Part shown: positions 27,848-39,200 of the stretch, piece after piece
Numbering within the stretch: the first letter of the stretch is position 1
Layout: every line of letters begins with the position of its first letter
Assembly (NCBI RefSeq): GCF_026723825.1
Contig: NZ_CP113519.1
Span: forward strand, 4,340,001 to 4,404,000
Direction of reading: 5' to 3'
DNA: 64,000 bases
Source: Pseudomonas sp. GOM7
Lineage (GTDB): Bacteria > Pseudomonadota > Gammaproteobacteria > Pseudomonadales > Pseudomonadaceae
Position numbers and translations under genes: made by a program
Notes under the pieces: generated by a model
The model's input: the letters and a program-made list of their open reading frames with translations, nothing else
What the model was told of the DNA's origin: nothing
The model's database searches: none

Positions 27848-28725
27848 GCCAGGGCCGTATCCAGCACCATCATCAGGCAGAAGCCTGCGGTCAGGGCCAG
27901 GCAGGCTTCGCTGCCATGCCCTTCGCGCTGCGACTCGGGCACGACTTCATGGATCACCACGAACAGCATCGCCCCCGCTGCCAACGCCAGGCCCCAGGGC
28001 AGCAGTAGCTGCGAGATGCCCACCAACCAGGCGCAGAGCACCGCGAACAACGGTTCCACCAGGCCCGAGGCCACACCGATCAGCACCGCCTTGCCGCGCG
28101 CCATGCCAGCGCTGGCCAGGCCCAGTGCCACGATCAATCCCTCGGGCATGTCCTGCAGGGCAATGCCGATGGCCAACCCCTGCGCACCACTCAAGCCTGC
28201 ACCAGCGGCGACGCCGACCGCCATGCCTTCGGGCACGTTGTGTGCGGTGATGGCGATGACGAACAGGACGAGCCCGGAGGCCAGGCTCTGCTCACCTTGC
28301 CGTTGCGCCAGGCGGCGCCCCAACAGGTGCATGGCAACCACCCCGAGCAACACGCCGATACTGGCCAGAGCGCCCGCGCCCCAGGCCGAGAAGCCTTGTT
28401 CCCTGGCCACCTCGAGTGCTGGCACCAGCAGGGAAAACACCGTGGCCGCCAGCATCACCCCGGCGCCGAAGCCCAGCAGCCTGTCACGCATGCGTGCGGA
28501 CAAGTTGCCCATGCACAACACCGGCAAGGCCCCCAGGGCCGTGCCGGAAGCGCACAGCAGGCCAGCCTGCAGCGCTTGCAGCAGACGAGGTTGCGCGCTC
28601 TGGTCGAGCAGCACCAGGGCCTGGATCAGCAGCAGCAGGCCACCACAGAACAGGATGGTGCCACCCAGCAGGTAGCGGAAGATGCGGCCATTACGGCCAA
28701 GCGCAACAGCCTGCGTCACGCGCAT
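27844..28725 (-). CDS. ZIP-family divalent metal transporter
   Basis: A 293-residue inner-membrane protein with about eight hydrophobic segments. The metal-path motifs AHNVPEGMAVG and QDMPEGLIVALG identify the ZIP family (zinc, manganese or iron uptake). Starts at MRVTQAVALGRNG, 11 bp after the sodA stop, in the fagA-fumC-orfX-sodA operon; manganese supply for SodA under iron limitation would fit, but this is inference. Stop codon supplied by an R1 repeat. Confidence 0.88.
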   Translation of the reverse strand: MRVTQAVALGRNGRIFRYLLGGTILFCGGLLLLIQALVLLDQSAQPRLLQALQAGLLCASGTALGALPVLCMGNLSARMRDRLLGFGAGVMLAATVFSLLVPALEVAREQGFSAWGAGALASIGVLLGVVAMHLLGRRLAQRQGEQSLASGLVLFVIAITAHNVPEGMAVGVAAGAGLSGAQGLAIGIALQDMPEGLIVALGLASAGMARGKAVLIGVASGLVEPLFAVLCAWLVGISQLLLPWGLALAAGAMLFVVIHEVVPESQREGHGSEACLALTAGFCLMMVLDTALA

Positions 28726-28736
28726 ACCTTGCCAGC

Positions 28737-29348
28737 TCAACCCATGGCCTGGCGGTAGCGACGCGCCACTTCGTCCCAGTCGATGACATGGTAGAAGGCG
28801 CCGATGTATTCCGGTCGACGGTTCTGGTAGCGCAGATAATAAGCGTGCTCCCACACATCCAGGCCGAGAATCGGCGTGTTGCCATGCATCAGCGGGCTGT
28901 CCTGGTTGGCGCTGCTTTCCACCGCCAGACGCTTCTCCGGGGTCAGGCTCAGCCAGGCCCAGCCACTGCCGAAGCGGCTCAGGGCAGCCTTGGTAAAGGC
29001 CTCCTTGAAGGCAGCAAAACCACCCAGTTGACTGTCGATGGCCGCAGCCAGCTCGCCACTCGGCTCACCGCCACCACTGGGCGACATGACCGTCCAGAAC
29101 AGGCTGTGGTTGGCATGCCCACCGCCCTGATTGATCACCGCTGCATGCAGCGCTTCGGGCAGCTCAGCCAGTTCGCGCAGCAGGGTTTCCACCGGCACCT
29201 CCTCGTACTCGCTGCCCTGCAGCGCGGCATTGAGGTTGTTGATGTAGGTCTGATGATGCTTGCTGTGGTGGATCTCCATGGTCTGCGCATCGATGTGCGG
29301 TTCCAGGGCGTCGTAGGCATAAGGCAGGGCTGGCAGACTGTGCGGCAT
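28737..29348 (-). CDS. sodA: Superoxide dismutase, Mn type
   Basis: A 203-residue Fe/Mn superoxide dismutase. Metal ligands appear in MEIHHSKHHQ (His27), GGHANHSLFW, and DVWEHAYY. The GGGHANHSLFW context and its place in the Fur-type operon favour the manganese enzyme. Protects the cytoplasm from superoxide when iron is scarce and Fe-SOD is low. Confidence 0.95.
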   Translation of the reverse strand: MPHSLPALPYAYDALEPHIDAQTMEIHHSKHHQTYINNLNAALQGSEYEEVPVETLLRELAELPEALHAAVINQGGGHANHSLFWTVMSPSGGGEPSGELAAAIDSQLGGFAAFKEAFTKAALSRFGSGWAWLSLTPEKRLAVESSANQDSPLMHGNTPILGLDVWEHAYYLRYQNRRPEYIGAFYHVIDWDEVARRYRQAMG

Positions 29349-29360
29349 GGACGAACTCCT

Positions 29361-29813
29361 TCAGTGATAGACAGGGCCCGGGCCGCACGAGCAGCTCGGA
29401 TGAGGCGTACAGGCATGACGCCGGGCAGCACCGAGCAGGCGATCAGTACGCGGAAAGGTGCCGTACTCGGCGATGAACTGCAGCAGCTCGAGATAGGTGC
29501 GCTGGCTGTGCCTGAGCGCCGCTTGCTGCAGTGCTTCGGGCAGCGCGCCATTGCCAAGGATGCTCAGCAGGCGCTCATGGCAGGCACAGAGGTTTTCCGC
29601 GGCCGACTCCGCTTGCTCGAGCGTCAGGTGCAGGTCGGCCAGGTTGTGGTGGGAAACGACGAACGCCGCCACTGCCTGCTCGTGATCGGCCCAGCGCCCC
29701 AGCAGCACCTGCGCCTCGGCCAGCGCCTGCAGGTACAGCTCGCGCGCCTGAACCCAGTTCCCCTCGGTAAAGCAGCGATTGCCCGCTTCGATGACGGTCT
29801 TCCAGTGCTCCAT
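29361..29813 (-). CDS. Conserved hypothetical protein (orfX of the fumC-sodA operon)
   Basis: A 150-residue mostly helical protein with a TPR-like pattern (NRCFTEGNWVQARELYLQALAEAQ) and a cysteine/histidine-rich tail, ACTPHPSCSCGPGP, that could bind metal. Matches the open reading frame known between fumC and sodA in P. aeruginosa. Start at MEHWKTVIEAG (29813). Function unknown. Confidence 0.85.
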   Translation of the reverse strand: MEHWKTVIEAGNRCFTEGNWVQARELYLQALAEAQVLLGRWADHEQAVAAFVVSHHNLADLHLTLEQAESAAENLCACHERLLSILGNGALPEALQQAALRHSQRTYLELLQFIAEYGTFPRTDRLLGAARRHACTPHPSCSCGPGPVYH

Positions 29814-29898
29814 GACAGCCCCTTGCCGAAACGGCAGTTGCGATGAACGAATCGAGGGCAACGGTGGTGGCCGACCACGCGCTGCCCCTGTCAGGCCT

Positions 29899-31273
<1,375 letters not shown>

Positions 31274-31281
<8 letters not shown>

Positions 31282-31666
31282 AGGGATGTCCTTGTGCGGG
31301 TTCATCGAAACGGAGGGAAGGCTGCAGACGCAGGGTCGCCAGCCGGTTGCGGAGATGGTTCAGGCGCTGCTGACGCTGGCGCGTGACGGCCAGTCGATCC
31401 AGGGCATAGAGCGGCCGCCAGGCATGGTCGAGACACAGGCAGCGCCAGTGCCAGGGCAAGGCCCGATCCACGGCGCTGTCGAGAAGCAGTTCGAGCAGGC
31501 GCTGCCACATGCTCCAGGCCTGCAGTTGGCCACTGCGCACCAGCTTGCAGCCGTGGAGTTGATGCAGGTCGAGCAGACGCGGCTCGTCAGGCTGCAAGGC
31601 GCAACGAATGCGCCAGCCTTGCCAATGCCAGCAATCCAGACAGGAAGAGGAATGATGAGGGAACAT
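31274..31666 (-). CDS. fagA: FagA-like protein, first gene of a Fur-type operon
   Basis: A 130-residue protein of unknown function rich in Trp, His, Cys and Leu, starting MFPHHSSSCLDCWHWQGWRIR. Position and context match fagA (Fur-associated gene A) of P. aeruginosa. Its stop overlaps the fumC start, so the two are translationally coupled. The frame extends four codons further (31678) but the ATG at 31666 is preferred. A Fur-like box lies 26 bp upstream. Confidence 0.75.
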
Positions 31667-31691
31667 GACGACCCACACGACGATTACGTAA

Positions 31692-31706
31692 TGATATTTA
31701 TTACCA
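31692..31706 (-). promoter_or_regulatory. Fur-box-like operator of fagA-fumC-orfX-sodA-zip
   Basis: TGATATTTATTACCA matches the 7-1-7 Fur consensus TGATAATNATTATCA at 12 of 14 defined positions. On the minus strand TTGATT (31719-31724) could be the -35, putting the operator near the -10 region. Iron-repressed expression is expected. Confidence 0.7.
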
Positions 31707-31751
31707 TTTGGTAAGCATAATCAACACGTGATCTGTGTGGGCTTGTGCTGA

Positions 31752-31774
31752 TCCGGCGCCCGCAGGGCGCCGGA
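31752..31774 (-). terminator. Hairpin downstream of pmbA
   Basis: Perfect 10-bp stem TCCGGCGCCC / GGGCGCCGGA with a 3-nt loop, 15 nt after the pmbA stop. No clear U-tract. Confidence 0.5.
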
Positions 31775-31788
31775 GCATTCGAGGAAAC

Positions 31789-33135
31789 TCAGCTACCAGC
31801 GACGGTCATCTTGTCGATCAGCACCGAGCCGGTGCAGATGTTGCCGCGCCGCTCCAGGTCGCTGCCGACCGCGAGGATCTGGCGGAACATGTCACGCAGG
31901 TTGCCGGCGATGGTCACCTCCTGCACCGGGAACTGGATTTCACCGTTCTCCACCCAGAAGCCCGCTGCGCCGCGGGAGTAGTCGCCGGTCACCAGGTTCA
32001 GGCCCTGCCCCATCAGCTCGGTGACCAGCAAACCACGGCCCATGCGGCGGATCAGCGCCTGCTGATCTTCGTCGCCATGGCTGACGAACAGGTTGTGCAC
32101 GCCACCGGAGTTGGCCGTGCTGGGCAGCCCCAGCTTGCGCCCGGAGTAGGTGCCAAGCACGTAGGACACCAGCTCGCCCTTGTCCACGAAGGGCTTGGCG
32201 TAGGTAGCCAGACCGTCGCCGTCGAAGGCCGCACTGCCCAAGGCACGCGGCAGGTGCGGGCGCTCGTCGAGGCTCAGCCACTCGGGGAACAGACGCTGGC
32301 CTAGCGCCCCTTCGAGGAAGGAAGAATGGCGATACAGGTTGCCGCCGGAAATGGCCGCCAGCAGATGGCTGAACAACCCACCGGCCAGCTCGGCGGCGAA
32401 CAGCACCGGCACCTCGCAGGTCGGCACCGGTCGCGCGCCCAGACGACTGACCGCCCGCTCGGCGGCGCGCTGGCCGATACCGGCCGCATCGGCCAGCAGC
32501 TCACCCTGGCGATTGACGTCGTACCAGTAGTCGCGCTGCATCTGTCCCTCACCCTCGGCGATCATCACGCAGCTCAGGCTGTGCCGGGTGCTGGCGTAAC
32601 CGCCGATGAAACCGTGGCTGTTGCCGTACACGCGGCAGCCCTGATGGGTGTTGAGGCTGGTGCCATCGGCATTCTTGATGCGTTTGTCAGCCGCGAAGGC
32701 TGCCGCCTCACAGACCAGCGCCTGCTCCACGGCCTGTTCCGGCGTGATCGACCAGGGGTGGTAGAGATCCAGCTCCGGTAACTCGCGCGCCATCAGGGCG
32801 GCATCGGCCAGGCCCGCGCACTCGTCCTCGGAAGCATGCTTGGCAATCGCCAGGGCCGCCGCCACGGTCTCGCGAATGGCCGCCGCGCCAGTGGCCGAGG
32901 TGCTGGCCGAGCCCTTGCGCTGGCCAACGTACAGGGTGATGCCAAAGCCCTGGTCACGATTGAATTCGACGGTTTCCACCTCGCCCTGGCGTACCGTGGT
33001 GGACAGCCCCTGGCCAGCCGACACGGCCACCTCGCAGGCACTGGCGCCCTGGCGTGCGGCCTCGGCGAGAATCGCCTCGACCTGCTCCTGCAGCGCCGGC
33101 AAGGCCTGCGGCCCGATCAGTTCTACGTCACTCAT
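31789..33135 (-). CDS. pmbA: TldE/PmbA, partner of the TldD metalloprotease
   Basis: A 448-residue member of the TldD/PmbA family. It lacks the HExxxH zinc motif and acts as the non-catalytic partner of TldD in a heterodimer that degrades unfolded or leader peptides (microcin B17 maturation, CcdA turnover in E. coli). Conserved segments include GRLHNLFVSHGD-like GGVHNLFVSHGD and GFWVENGEIQFPVQEVTIAGNL. The matching tldD lies 750 bp away on the same strand, with darP between on the other strand. Confidence 0.94.
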   Translation of the reverse strand: MSDVELIGPQALPALQEQVEAILAEAARQGASACEVAVSAGQGLSTTVRQGEVETVEFNRDQGFGITLYVGQRKGSASTSATGAAAIRETVAAALAIAKHASEDECAGLADAALMARELPELDLYHPWSITPEQAVEQALVCEAAAFAADKRIKNADGTSLNTHQGCRVYGNSHGFIGGYASTRHSLSCVMIAEGEGQMQRDYWYDVNRQGELLADAAGIGQRAAERAVSRLGARPVPTCEVPVLFAAELAGGLFSHLLAAISGGNLYRHSSFLEGALGQRLFPEWLSLDERPHLPRALGSAAFDGDGLATYAKPFVDKGELVSYVLGTYSGRKLGLPSTANSGGVHNLFVSHGDEDQQALIRRMGRGLLVTELMGQGLNLVTGDYSRGAAGFWVENGEIQFPVQEVTIAGNLRDMFRQILAVGSDLERRGNICTGSVLIDKMTVAGS

Positions 33136-33148
33136 AACCTCTCCTAAA

Positions 33149-33226
33149 AAGCAGCTTCAAGCTACAAGCCTCAAGTAAAAGCCAAATCCGCTCCTGGCTT
33201 GAAGCTTGCCGCTTGTAGCTGCTGTT
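33149..33226. repeat. Heptamer-type inverted repeat, pmbA-darP gap
   Basis: Left part AGCAGCTTCAAGCTACAAGC and right part reading, on the minus strand, AGCAGCTACAAGCGGCAAGC with a central segment TAAAAGCCAAATCCGCTCC. Same NCAAGCN units as the arrays around the four-helix-bundle gene but with no gene inside. It can fold into a long hairpin. Confidence 0.75.
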
Positions 33227-33258
33227 ATCATGGCGGCGTTTCCCTCTGGACCCGCCCC

Positions 33259-33777
33259 ATGTCTGATTCCTACGACGACTTCTCCCTGGAGAAAAGCAAA
33301 TCCCAGGTCAAGCGCGAGCTGCATGCTCTGCAGGATCTCGGTGAACGTTTGACCACCCTCAAGCCGGATCTGCTGGCCAAGCTGCCACTGACCGACGCCC
33401 TGCGTCGCGCCCTGGCCGAAGCCCCCAAACATACGGCCAACGCCGCACGCAAACGTCACATCCAGTTCATCGGCAAGCTGATGCGTGAACAGGATGTCGA
33501 GGCGATTCTCGCCCTGATCGACCAGGTGGACAGCTCCACCCGTGAATACAACGAGCGCTTCCATGCCCTCGAACGCTGGCGCGACCGCCTGATCGGCGAA
33601 GGCGACAGCGCCCTGGAAAGCTTCGTCGAACTCTACCCCGAGGCCGACATCCAGCACCTGCGTGGGCTGGTTCGTCATGCCCAGCACGAAGCGGCGCGCA
33701 ACAAACCACCAGCCGCCGCGCGCAAGGTGTTCAAGTACATCCGCGAGCTTGACGAGATTCAGCGCGGTTTGCGCTAA
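33259..33777 (+). CDS. darP: DarP (YjgA), 50S ribosome assembly factor
   Basis: A 172-residue DUF615/YjgA protein: MSDSYDDFSLEKSKSQVKRELHALQDLGERL at the N-terminus, RRHIQFIGKLMR-like KRHIQFIGKLMREQD in the middle. Associates with late 50S precursors in E. coli. The frame extends to 33199 through a heptamer repeat; the ATG at 33259 is chosen by homology. Flanked on both sides by heptamer-type inverted repeats. Confidence 0.92.
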   Translation: MSDSYDDFSLEKSKSQVKRELHALQDLGERLTTLKPDLLAKLPLTDALRRALAEAPKHTANAARKRHIQFIGKLMREQDVEAILALIDQVDSSTREYNERFHALERWRDRLIGEGDSALESFVELYPEADIQHLRGLVRHAQHEAARNKPPAAARKVFKYIRELDEIQRGLR

Positions 33778-33882
33778 AAAAGCAGCTATAAGCTGCAAGG
33801 CGGGTAACCGCCCCCCGCAAGCTGCAAGTAAAAGCGACTTTGCTCCTCCCTTGAGGCTTGTCGCTTGAAGCTTGCCGCTGCT
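33777..33882. repeat. Heptamer-type inverted repeat, darP-tldD gap
   Basis: Begins at the last base of the darP stop and ends next to the tldD stop. Left AAGCAGCTATAAGCTGCAAG, right (minus strand) GAAGCAGCGGCAAGCTTCAA. The middle GTAAAAGCGACTTTGCTCC resembles the middle of the 33149-33226 copy. Contains a small extra palindrome GGCGGGTAACCGCC (33799-33812). Confidence 0.75.
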
Positions 33883-35325
33883 TCATGCGCCCGTTCCACC
33901 GACCGTTATCGCGTCGATCTTCAGGGTCGGTTGGCCGACGCCCACCGGCACCGACTGGCCGTCCTTGCCACAGGTGCCGACGCCGCTGTCCAGAGCCAGG
34001 TCGTTGCCGACCATGGACACCCGGCTCATGGCCTCCGGGCCGTTGCCGATCAGGGTGGCGCCCTTGACCGGCGCGGTGATCCTGCCGTCCTCGATCAGGT
34101 AGGCCTCGCTGGTGGAGAAGACGAACTTGCCGCTGGTGATGTCCACCTGGCCGCCGCCGAGATTGGCGCAGTAGATGCCCTTCTTCACCGAACGGATGAT
34201 TTCTTCCGGGTCGCTCTCGCCGGCCAGCATGTAGGTGTTGGTCATGCGCGGCATCGGCAGGTGCGCGTAGGACTCGCGGCGGCCATTGCCAGTGGCGGCC
34301 GCGCCCATCAGGCGGGCATTGAGCTTGTCCTGCATGTAACCCTTGAGCACGCCGTTCTCGATCAGCGTGGTGCACTGGGTCGGCGTGCCTTCGTCATCGA
34401 CGCTGAGCGAGCCACGACGCTCGGCCAGGGTGCCATCGTCGACGATGGTGCACAGGCTCGACGCCACCTTCTGCCCAATCTTGCCGCTATAGGCCGAACT
34501 GCCCTTACGGTTGAAATCCCCCTCCAGACCATGGCCAACCGCTTCGTGCAGCAGCACGCCGGACCAGCCAGCGCCCATCACCACCGGCATGCTGCCGGCC
34601 GGCGCGGCGATGGCTTCGAGGTTGACCAGTGCCTGGCGCAGCGCCTCGCGGGCATAGCCCATGGCACGGTCTTCTGCGAGGAAGAAACGGTAGTCGGTAC
34701 GCCCACCACCACCATGACCGCCGCGCTCGCGACGGCCGTTCTGTTCGACGATGACGCTGACGTTGAAGCGCACCAGCGGGCGGATGTCGGCACTCAGGCT
34801 GCCGTCATGGGCAGCCACCAGAATGCGATCCCAGACCCCGGCCAGGCTCACCGTCACCTGTTTGATGCGCGGATCCAGCACCCGCGTGGCGCGGTCGATA
34901 CGCTGCAGCAACTCCACCTTCTCCGCGCGGCTCAGCACATCCAGCGGATTGTCCTCGCCGTAAAGCTGGCTCACCTGCGGGCTGACGAAGGCCTGCACGC
35001 GGCCCTGCTGGCCGGCGCGGGAGATCGAACGCGCAGCGCGGGCCGCCTGGTTCAGCGCATCGAGGCTGATGGCATTGCTGTAGGCGAAGCCGGTCTTCTC
35101 ACCGGACTGGGCGCGTACGCCAACGCCCTGGTCGAGGTTGAAACTGCCTTCCTTGACGATGCCATCCTCCAGCACCCAGGTTTCCGAGACCTGGCTCTGG
35201 AAGTACAGATCGGCGGCATCGATTCCCGGCCCAGCGACCTCGCCGAGCACGCTGGCGAGGCTGTCGAGCGTGAGATTGCCGGGGGCGAGCAGGTGCTCGC
35301 TGACGGATTGCAACATGGTATTCAT
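33883..35325 (-). CDS. tldD: TldD metalloprotease
   Basis: A 480-residue protease with zinc motif LLHEAVGHGLEGDFNRKG. Works with PmbA/TldE on unfolded peptides. Family features include the glycine-rich C-terminus GMSRVSMVGNDLALDSGVGTCGKDGQ-like region. The start overlaps the nitrilase-like gene stop by 4 nt (ATGA). Confidence 0.95.
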   Translation of the reverse strand: MNTMLQSVSEHLLAPGNLTLDSLASVLGEVAGPGIDAADLYFQSQVSETWVLEDGIVKEGSFNLDQGVGVRAQSGEKTGFAYSNAISLDALNQAARAARSISRAGQQGRVQAFVSPQVSQLYGEDNPLDVLSRAEKVELLQRIDRATRVLDPRIKQVTVSLAGVWDRILVAAHDGSLSADIRPLVRFNVSVIVEQNGRRERGGHGGGGRTDYRFFLAEDRAMGYAREALRQALVNLEAIAAPAGSMPVVMGAGWSGVLLHEAVGHGLEGDFNRKGSSAYSGKIGQKVASSLCTIVDDGTLAERRGSLSVDDEGTPTQCTTLIENGVLKGYMQDKLNARLMGAAATGNGRRESYAHLPMPRMTNTYMLAGESDPEEIIRSVKKGIYCANLGGGQVDITSGKFVFSTSEAYLIEDGRITAPVKGATLIGNGPEAMSRVSMVGNDLALDSGVGTCGKDGQSVPVGVGQPTLKIDAITVGGTGA

Positions 35326-36185
35326 GGTAACTCCACAACGGACGCGGGAACGTCCGACAAATCAAATCGGCGGTGCTGCTGCACCGGCATGCGTTGACGA
35401 ATGGCCGCCTGTTCGGCGGCATCACGGGCCCCCAGCAAGGCGCCCTCGCCCTGATCCTGTTCAACCAACACCTTACCCCAGGGATCGATGATCGCCGAAT
35501 GGCCGAAGGTCAGGCGCGCTCCCGGGTGCTCGCCACCCTGCCCGGCCGCCAGCACATAACACTGGGTCTCGATGGCGCGAGCACGAGTCAGCACCTGCCA
35601 GTGCGCGGCGCCGGTAACGGCGGTGAAGGCCGCTGGCACGCTGATCAGCTCGGCACCGGCTTCGCGCAGCAGCACGAACAGCTCGGGGAAGCGCAGGTCG
35701 TAACACACGCTCAGGCCCAGGCGCCCCACCGGAGTATCCGCCACCACCACATGCTGGCCATGGGCGAAATCGTCCGATTCACGGTAACGGCCACGGTTAT
35801 CGGCCACGTCGACATCGAACAGGTGCAGCTTGTCATAGCGGGCCGCACGCTCGCCCTGCTCGTCGATCAGCAGCGAACAGGCGCGCGGCTTGCCTTCGGC
35901 ATCATCGTCCGGCGGCAACGGCAAGGTGCCGGCCACTATCCATAAGCTGAGGTCACGGGCGGCGCGTTTCAACCAGGGCAGGATCGGCCCCTCGCCCAAG
36001 GCCTCGGCACGGCCGATGGCGGCCAGGTCACGGCGGCCCATGGCGGCGAAGTTCTCCGGCAGTACGGCGAGGCGCGCCCCGCCCTGTGCGGCACGCTCCA
36101 ACATGCGCCGCGCCAGGCGCAGGTTGGTTTGCACGTCGTCCTGGCTGACCATCTGGATCACGGCGAGGTTCATGGCTGGGCTCAT
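35322..36185 (-). CDS. Carbon-nitrogen hydrolase (nitrilase superfamily)
   Basis: A 287-residue nitrilase-fold enzyme with the Glu-Lys-Cys triad visible in AVLPENFA, RYDKLHLFDVD and LSVCYDLRFPELF. The family includes Nit1/NitFhit-type amidases that repair deaminated glutathione; whether this is that enzyme is not certain. Start could be 36185 or MNLAVIQ at 36173. Between yhdP and tldD, coupled to tldD by a 4-nt overlap. Confidence 0.9.
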   Translation of the reverse strand: MSPAMNLAVIQMVSQDDVQTNLRLARRMLERAAQGGARLAVLPENFAAMGRRDLAAIGRAEALGEGPILPWLKRAARDLSLWIVAGTLPLPPDDDAEGKPRACSLLIDEQGERAARYDKLHLFDVDVADNRGRYRESDDFAHGQHVVVADTPVGRLGLSVCYDLRFPELFVLLREAGAELISVPAAFTAVTGAAHWQVLTRARAIETQCYVLAAGQGGEHPGARLTFGHSAIIDPWGKVLVEQDQGEGALLGARDAAEQAAIRQRMPVQQHRRFDLSDVPASVVELP

Positions 36186-36222
36186 GGCTTAGGGTTGCCC
36201 CAGGGTACGCCAAGACGCGACC

Positions 36223-39200
36223 TCATTGCGGTTTTTCAAAGGGTTTGTCGAAGGTGATCTCGGGATTCTGCAGGGGGCCCTTGACGTCGTACTGCACGCT
36301 GGCGAAACGTGCCACCTTGTCGCCCAGCAGTTTGTCGACGACGAACAGTGCGCCACCGATGGCCGGTGCGCCGACGATCAAGGCCGCCAGTGGCAGGTTG
36401 TTGGTCACCGGCAGGGTCACCAGCAACTTGGCATCGATCTGCTCGTTGCGCATGTCGAGCTTGCCATCGAGTTCCAGGTTGCTCGAAGGGCCGGTCAGGG
36501 TGATGGGCTCCTGGGTGACGAACAGGCCGTCGGTGGCTTGCAGGTTGCCCTTGACCCGATCGTAGCTCAGCCCCTTGCCCAGTAGGTCGGAAAAGTCCAG
36601 ACGCAGACGGCGACCAATGGAGTTGAAATTGAGCAGGCCGAATACGCGCAGGGCCTGAGCCGAGCCCTGCACCTCGACGAACTGCCCCTTGCGCAGGGAC
36701 GGGTCGAGGTTGCCGGAGAAGCGCTTGAGCGAAAGCCAGGCGGGCGAGCCAGGCCAGGTGCCATCGACATCCACACGGAAGCGTTCGCTGGTCACGCTCG
36801 GCGCGAAGTTCCAGGCCAGCAACACCTTGCCCAGGTCTTCGCCCTGTACACGGCCCTTGTACCAACTGCTGGTATTGCCCGGCATGCCGCGCCAACCGGC
36901 ACTGCCACCGATCTTCAGCCCTTGCAGATCGAGATCCAGATCCTCGAAACGCACGCCTTGCGCCTCCGGCCGCACTTTCAGCGACCAGGCGCCGAGCAGT
37001 TTGTCGCCACGCCAGACCTGGTCGATGCGGATGTCCAGCACCGGAATCCGCCGCAGGTCGAAATCGCCCAGAGGGTCGGGGGCGTCGGCCGGTTTGGCAA
37101 CGCTCGGGTCGGCAGCAGGCAGGCGCACATGCTGCAGGTCGGCGGTGATCGGCGTGGCCTTGGCATCGGGTAGCAGCACACGTCCGGCGGCCAGTTCGCT
37201 ATCGACTTGCAACGCCCAGGCTTCGCCTTGCCGGCTCAGGCCCACACTCAGCCCCTGGATCTCCTGGCCAAAACCGCGGAACAGGCCGATGTCCAACTGC
37301 GCGCCTTTGAACAGGCGCTGGCTCTGTTCGTCCACCGCCACCTTGTGCTTGTTCAACACGCCCTGCCAGGCGTCCCAGTCCAGCTCGTCCAGGTGCCCGC
37401 GCAGGCGCAGGCCTGGCTGGCTCGGCAGGCTCGCCGTGGCGTTGCCCAGCAGCAGCTCACCGCGCCCCTCGGCCAGGGCGCCCGGCGGCGCCGCCAGGCT
37501 CAGGCTGGCCAAGTCGGCGTATTGCGCCCAATAGCGCCGCTCATTGCCGGAGAGGGTCATGCGCCAGTCGGCATAACGCTCTTCGCTGGCCGCCTTGCCG
37601 AACGGCGCCGGCAGCTCGACGGCCACGCCACGCAGATTGGAGTCGACGCGCAACTGGCTGTCATCACCTGCCAGCGTCAGGCGCAGGCGATAGGGCAGCA
37701 AGCCACTCACCGGCAGGCTCGGCGGCGCCTTGAGCCACTGCTGCAGGGCAGCGACCTCCACCTGGCCACGCAGATCGAAGCGGGTACGTGCCTCGCCGCG
37801 CGAGCCATCGGCAATGATGCGGCCGCTGATCGGGCGGCCGAACACCTCGGCACTCACCTTGGGCGCGCTGAGGCCCTTGGCACTGTCGAAACGGAACGCG
37901 CCCTTGATGCGGCTGAGCTGCAGATCGGGGTTGGCCAGTGTCAGGCTCGCCCCTTCGCTGGCGAAGTCGACCACCACGCCAGGCGCCGGGCCTTTCTGCA
38001 GGGGGATGTCCAGTTGCAGGCGCCCGCTCAGCGGGCCTTCGCCGCGCCAACCGGCGAATATCTGCTGAGTTCCCAATGGCGCTTCCTGCAGTAGCTTGAG
38101 GGCGTCGGGCAAGCTGCTTTGCACCTCGCCTTCGAGCTTCAGATGCGGCGGCTTGCCGTCGTGCAGCAGGGCGATATCGGCATTGACGTCGCTCACCTGG
38201 CTGTCCAGCAGGCGCCCTTGCTGCAGGCGCACGCGCACGGTATCGGGCTCGATCAGCACATCGGCACGCCCCTCGCGCAGTGCCGGCCAGCCAGGCTGGA
38301 AGGCCAGCTCGGCATCGCTGACGCGGAAGAACAGGCTCATGCTGTGGGCTTCACGCGGCGCCCCCTTGTTGATCGAGCCCTGGTACTGGAAGTAGCCCTC
38401 CTGCACCTTGCCGCCCTTGATCGCCGTCTGCAGCCAGTGGGCGAGCGCTTCGTTCATGGCCGTCGAACGGGTCGGCAGGTACTTGCGGGTATAGGCGGCA
38501 TCACCATCGTGCAGGCCCACGCGCAAATCCATGTAGTCCTCGGCCTCGGGATCGCTCAGCAGGCGGATGAGCATATCGCCGGCGAGTTGCCCTTCCTCGC
38601 CCTCCACACGCATGTAAGGGCTGGCCAGAGTCAGCCCCTGCGCGTTCCATTGCCAGGTCAACCGCGCCTGGGCGTGACGGTAACGCCAGGGCTCGGGAAA
38701 CAGATGATCGAGGTGCAGGGCGAAATCATCGGCATTCAGGCGCAGCTCGCCATTTTCCAGATTGCCGGCCACGCTGCCGGTGACGTTTTCCACGGCCGGC
38801 GCGCCTTGATAGGCCGATACGCCCACACGCTCGAGATTGGCGGCGAACTTGAGGCGCTCGGCGCCGCTGGCCACCGGGAAATAGTCGAGCGACAGATTGC
38901 TCACCGTGCCGACCGGCGCCAAGCCCGCCAGCGCCTGCTCGCCGGCCTCCGGCATGGGCGCCAGGGCTGCCACCAGCGGCGCCCAGGCGGCCAGGTCGAG
39001 ATGATCGGCGGTGAGCGCCCAATGTGGCTGATCGGCCTCGCCACGGCGCGACAGCCCGATGTGCAGCTCGCCGAGGCGCTGCTGTCCGTGCGTCAGCGCC
39101 AGGGAGTCGATCTGCGCGGTGAGGCCATCGTCGTTCTGCTCGAAGAAGGCGTTGAAGGCCAGATCCTCGAGGCTCAGCGGTGCGCGCTTGGCATAGCCGA

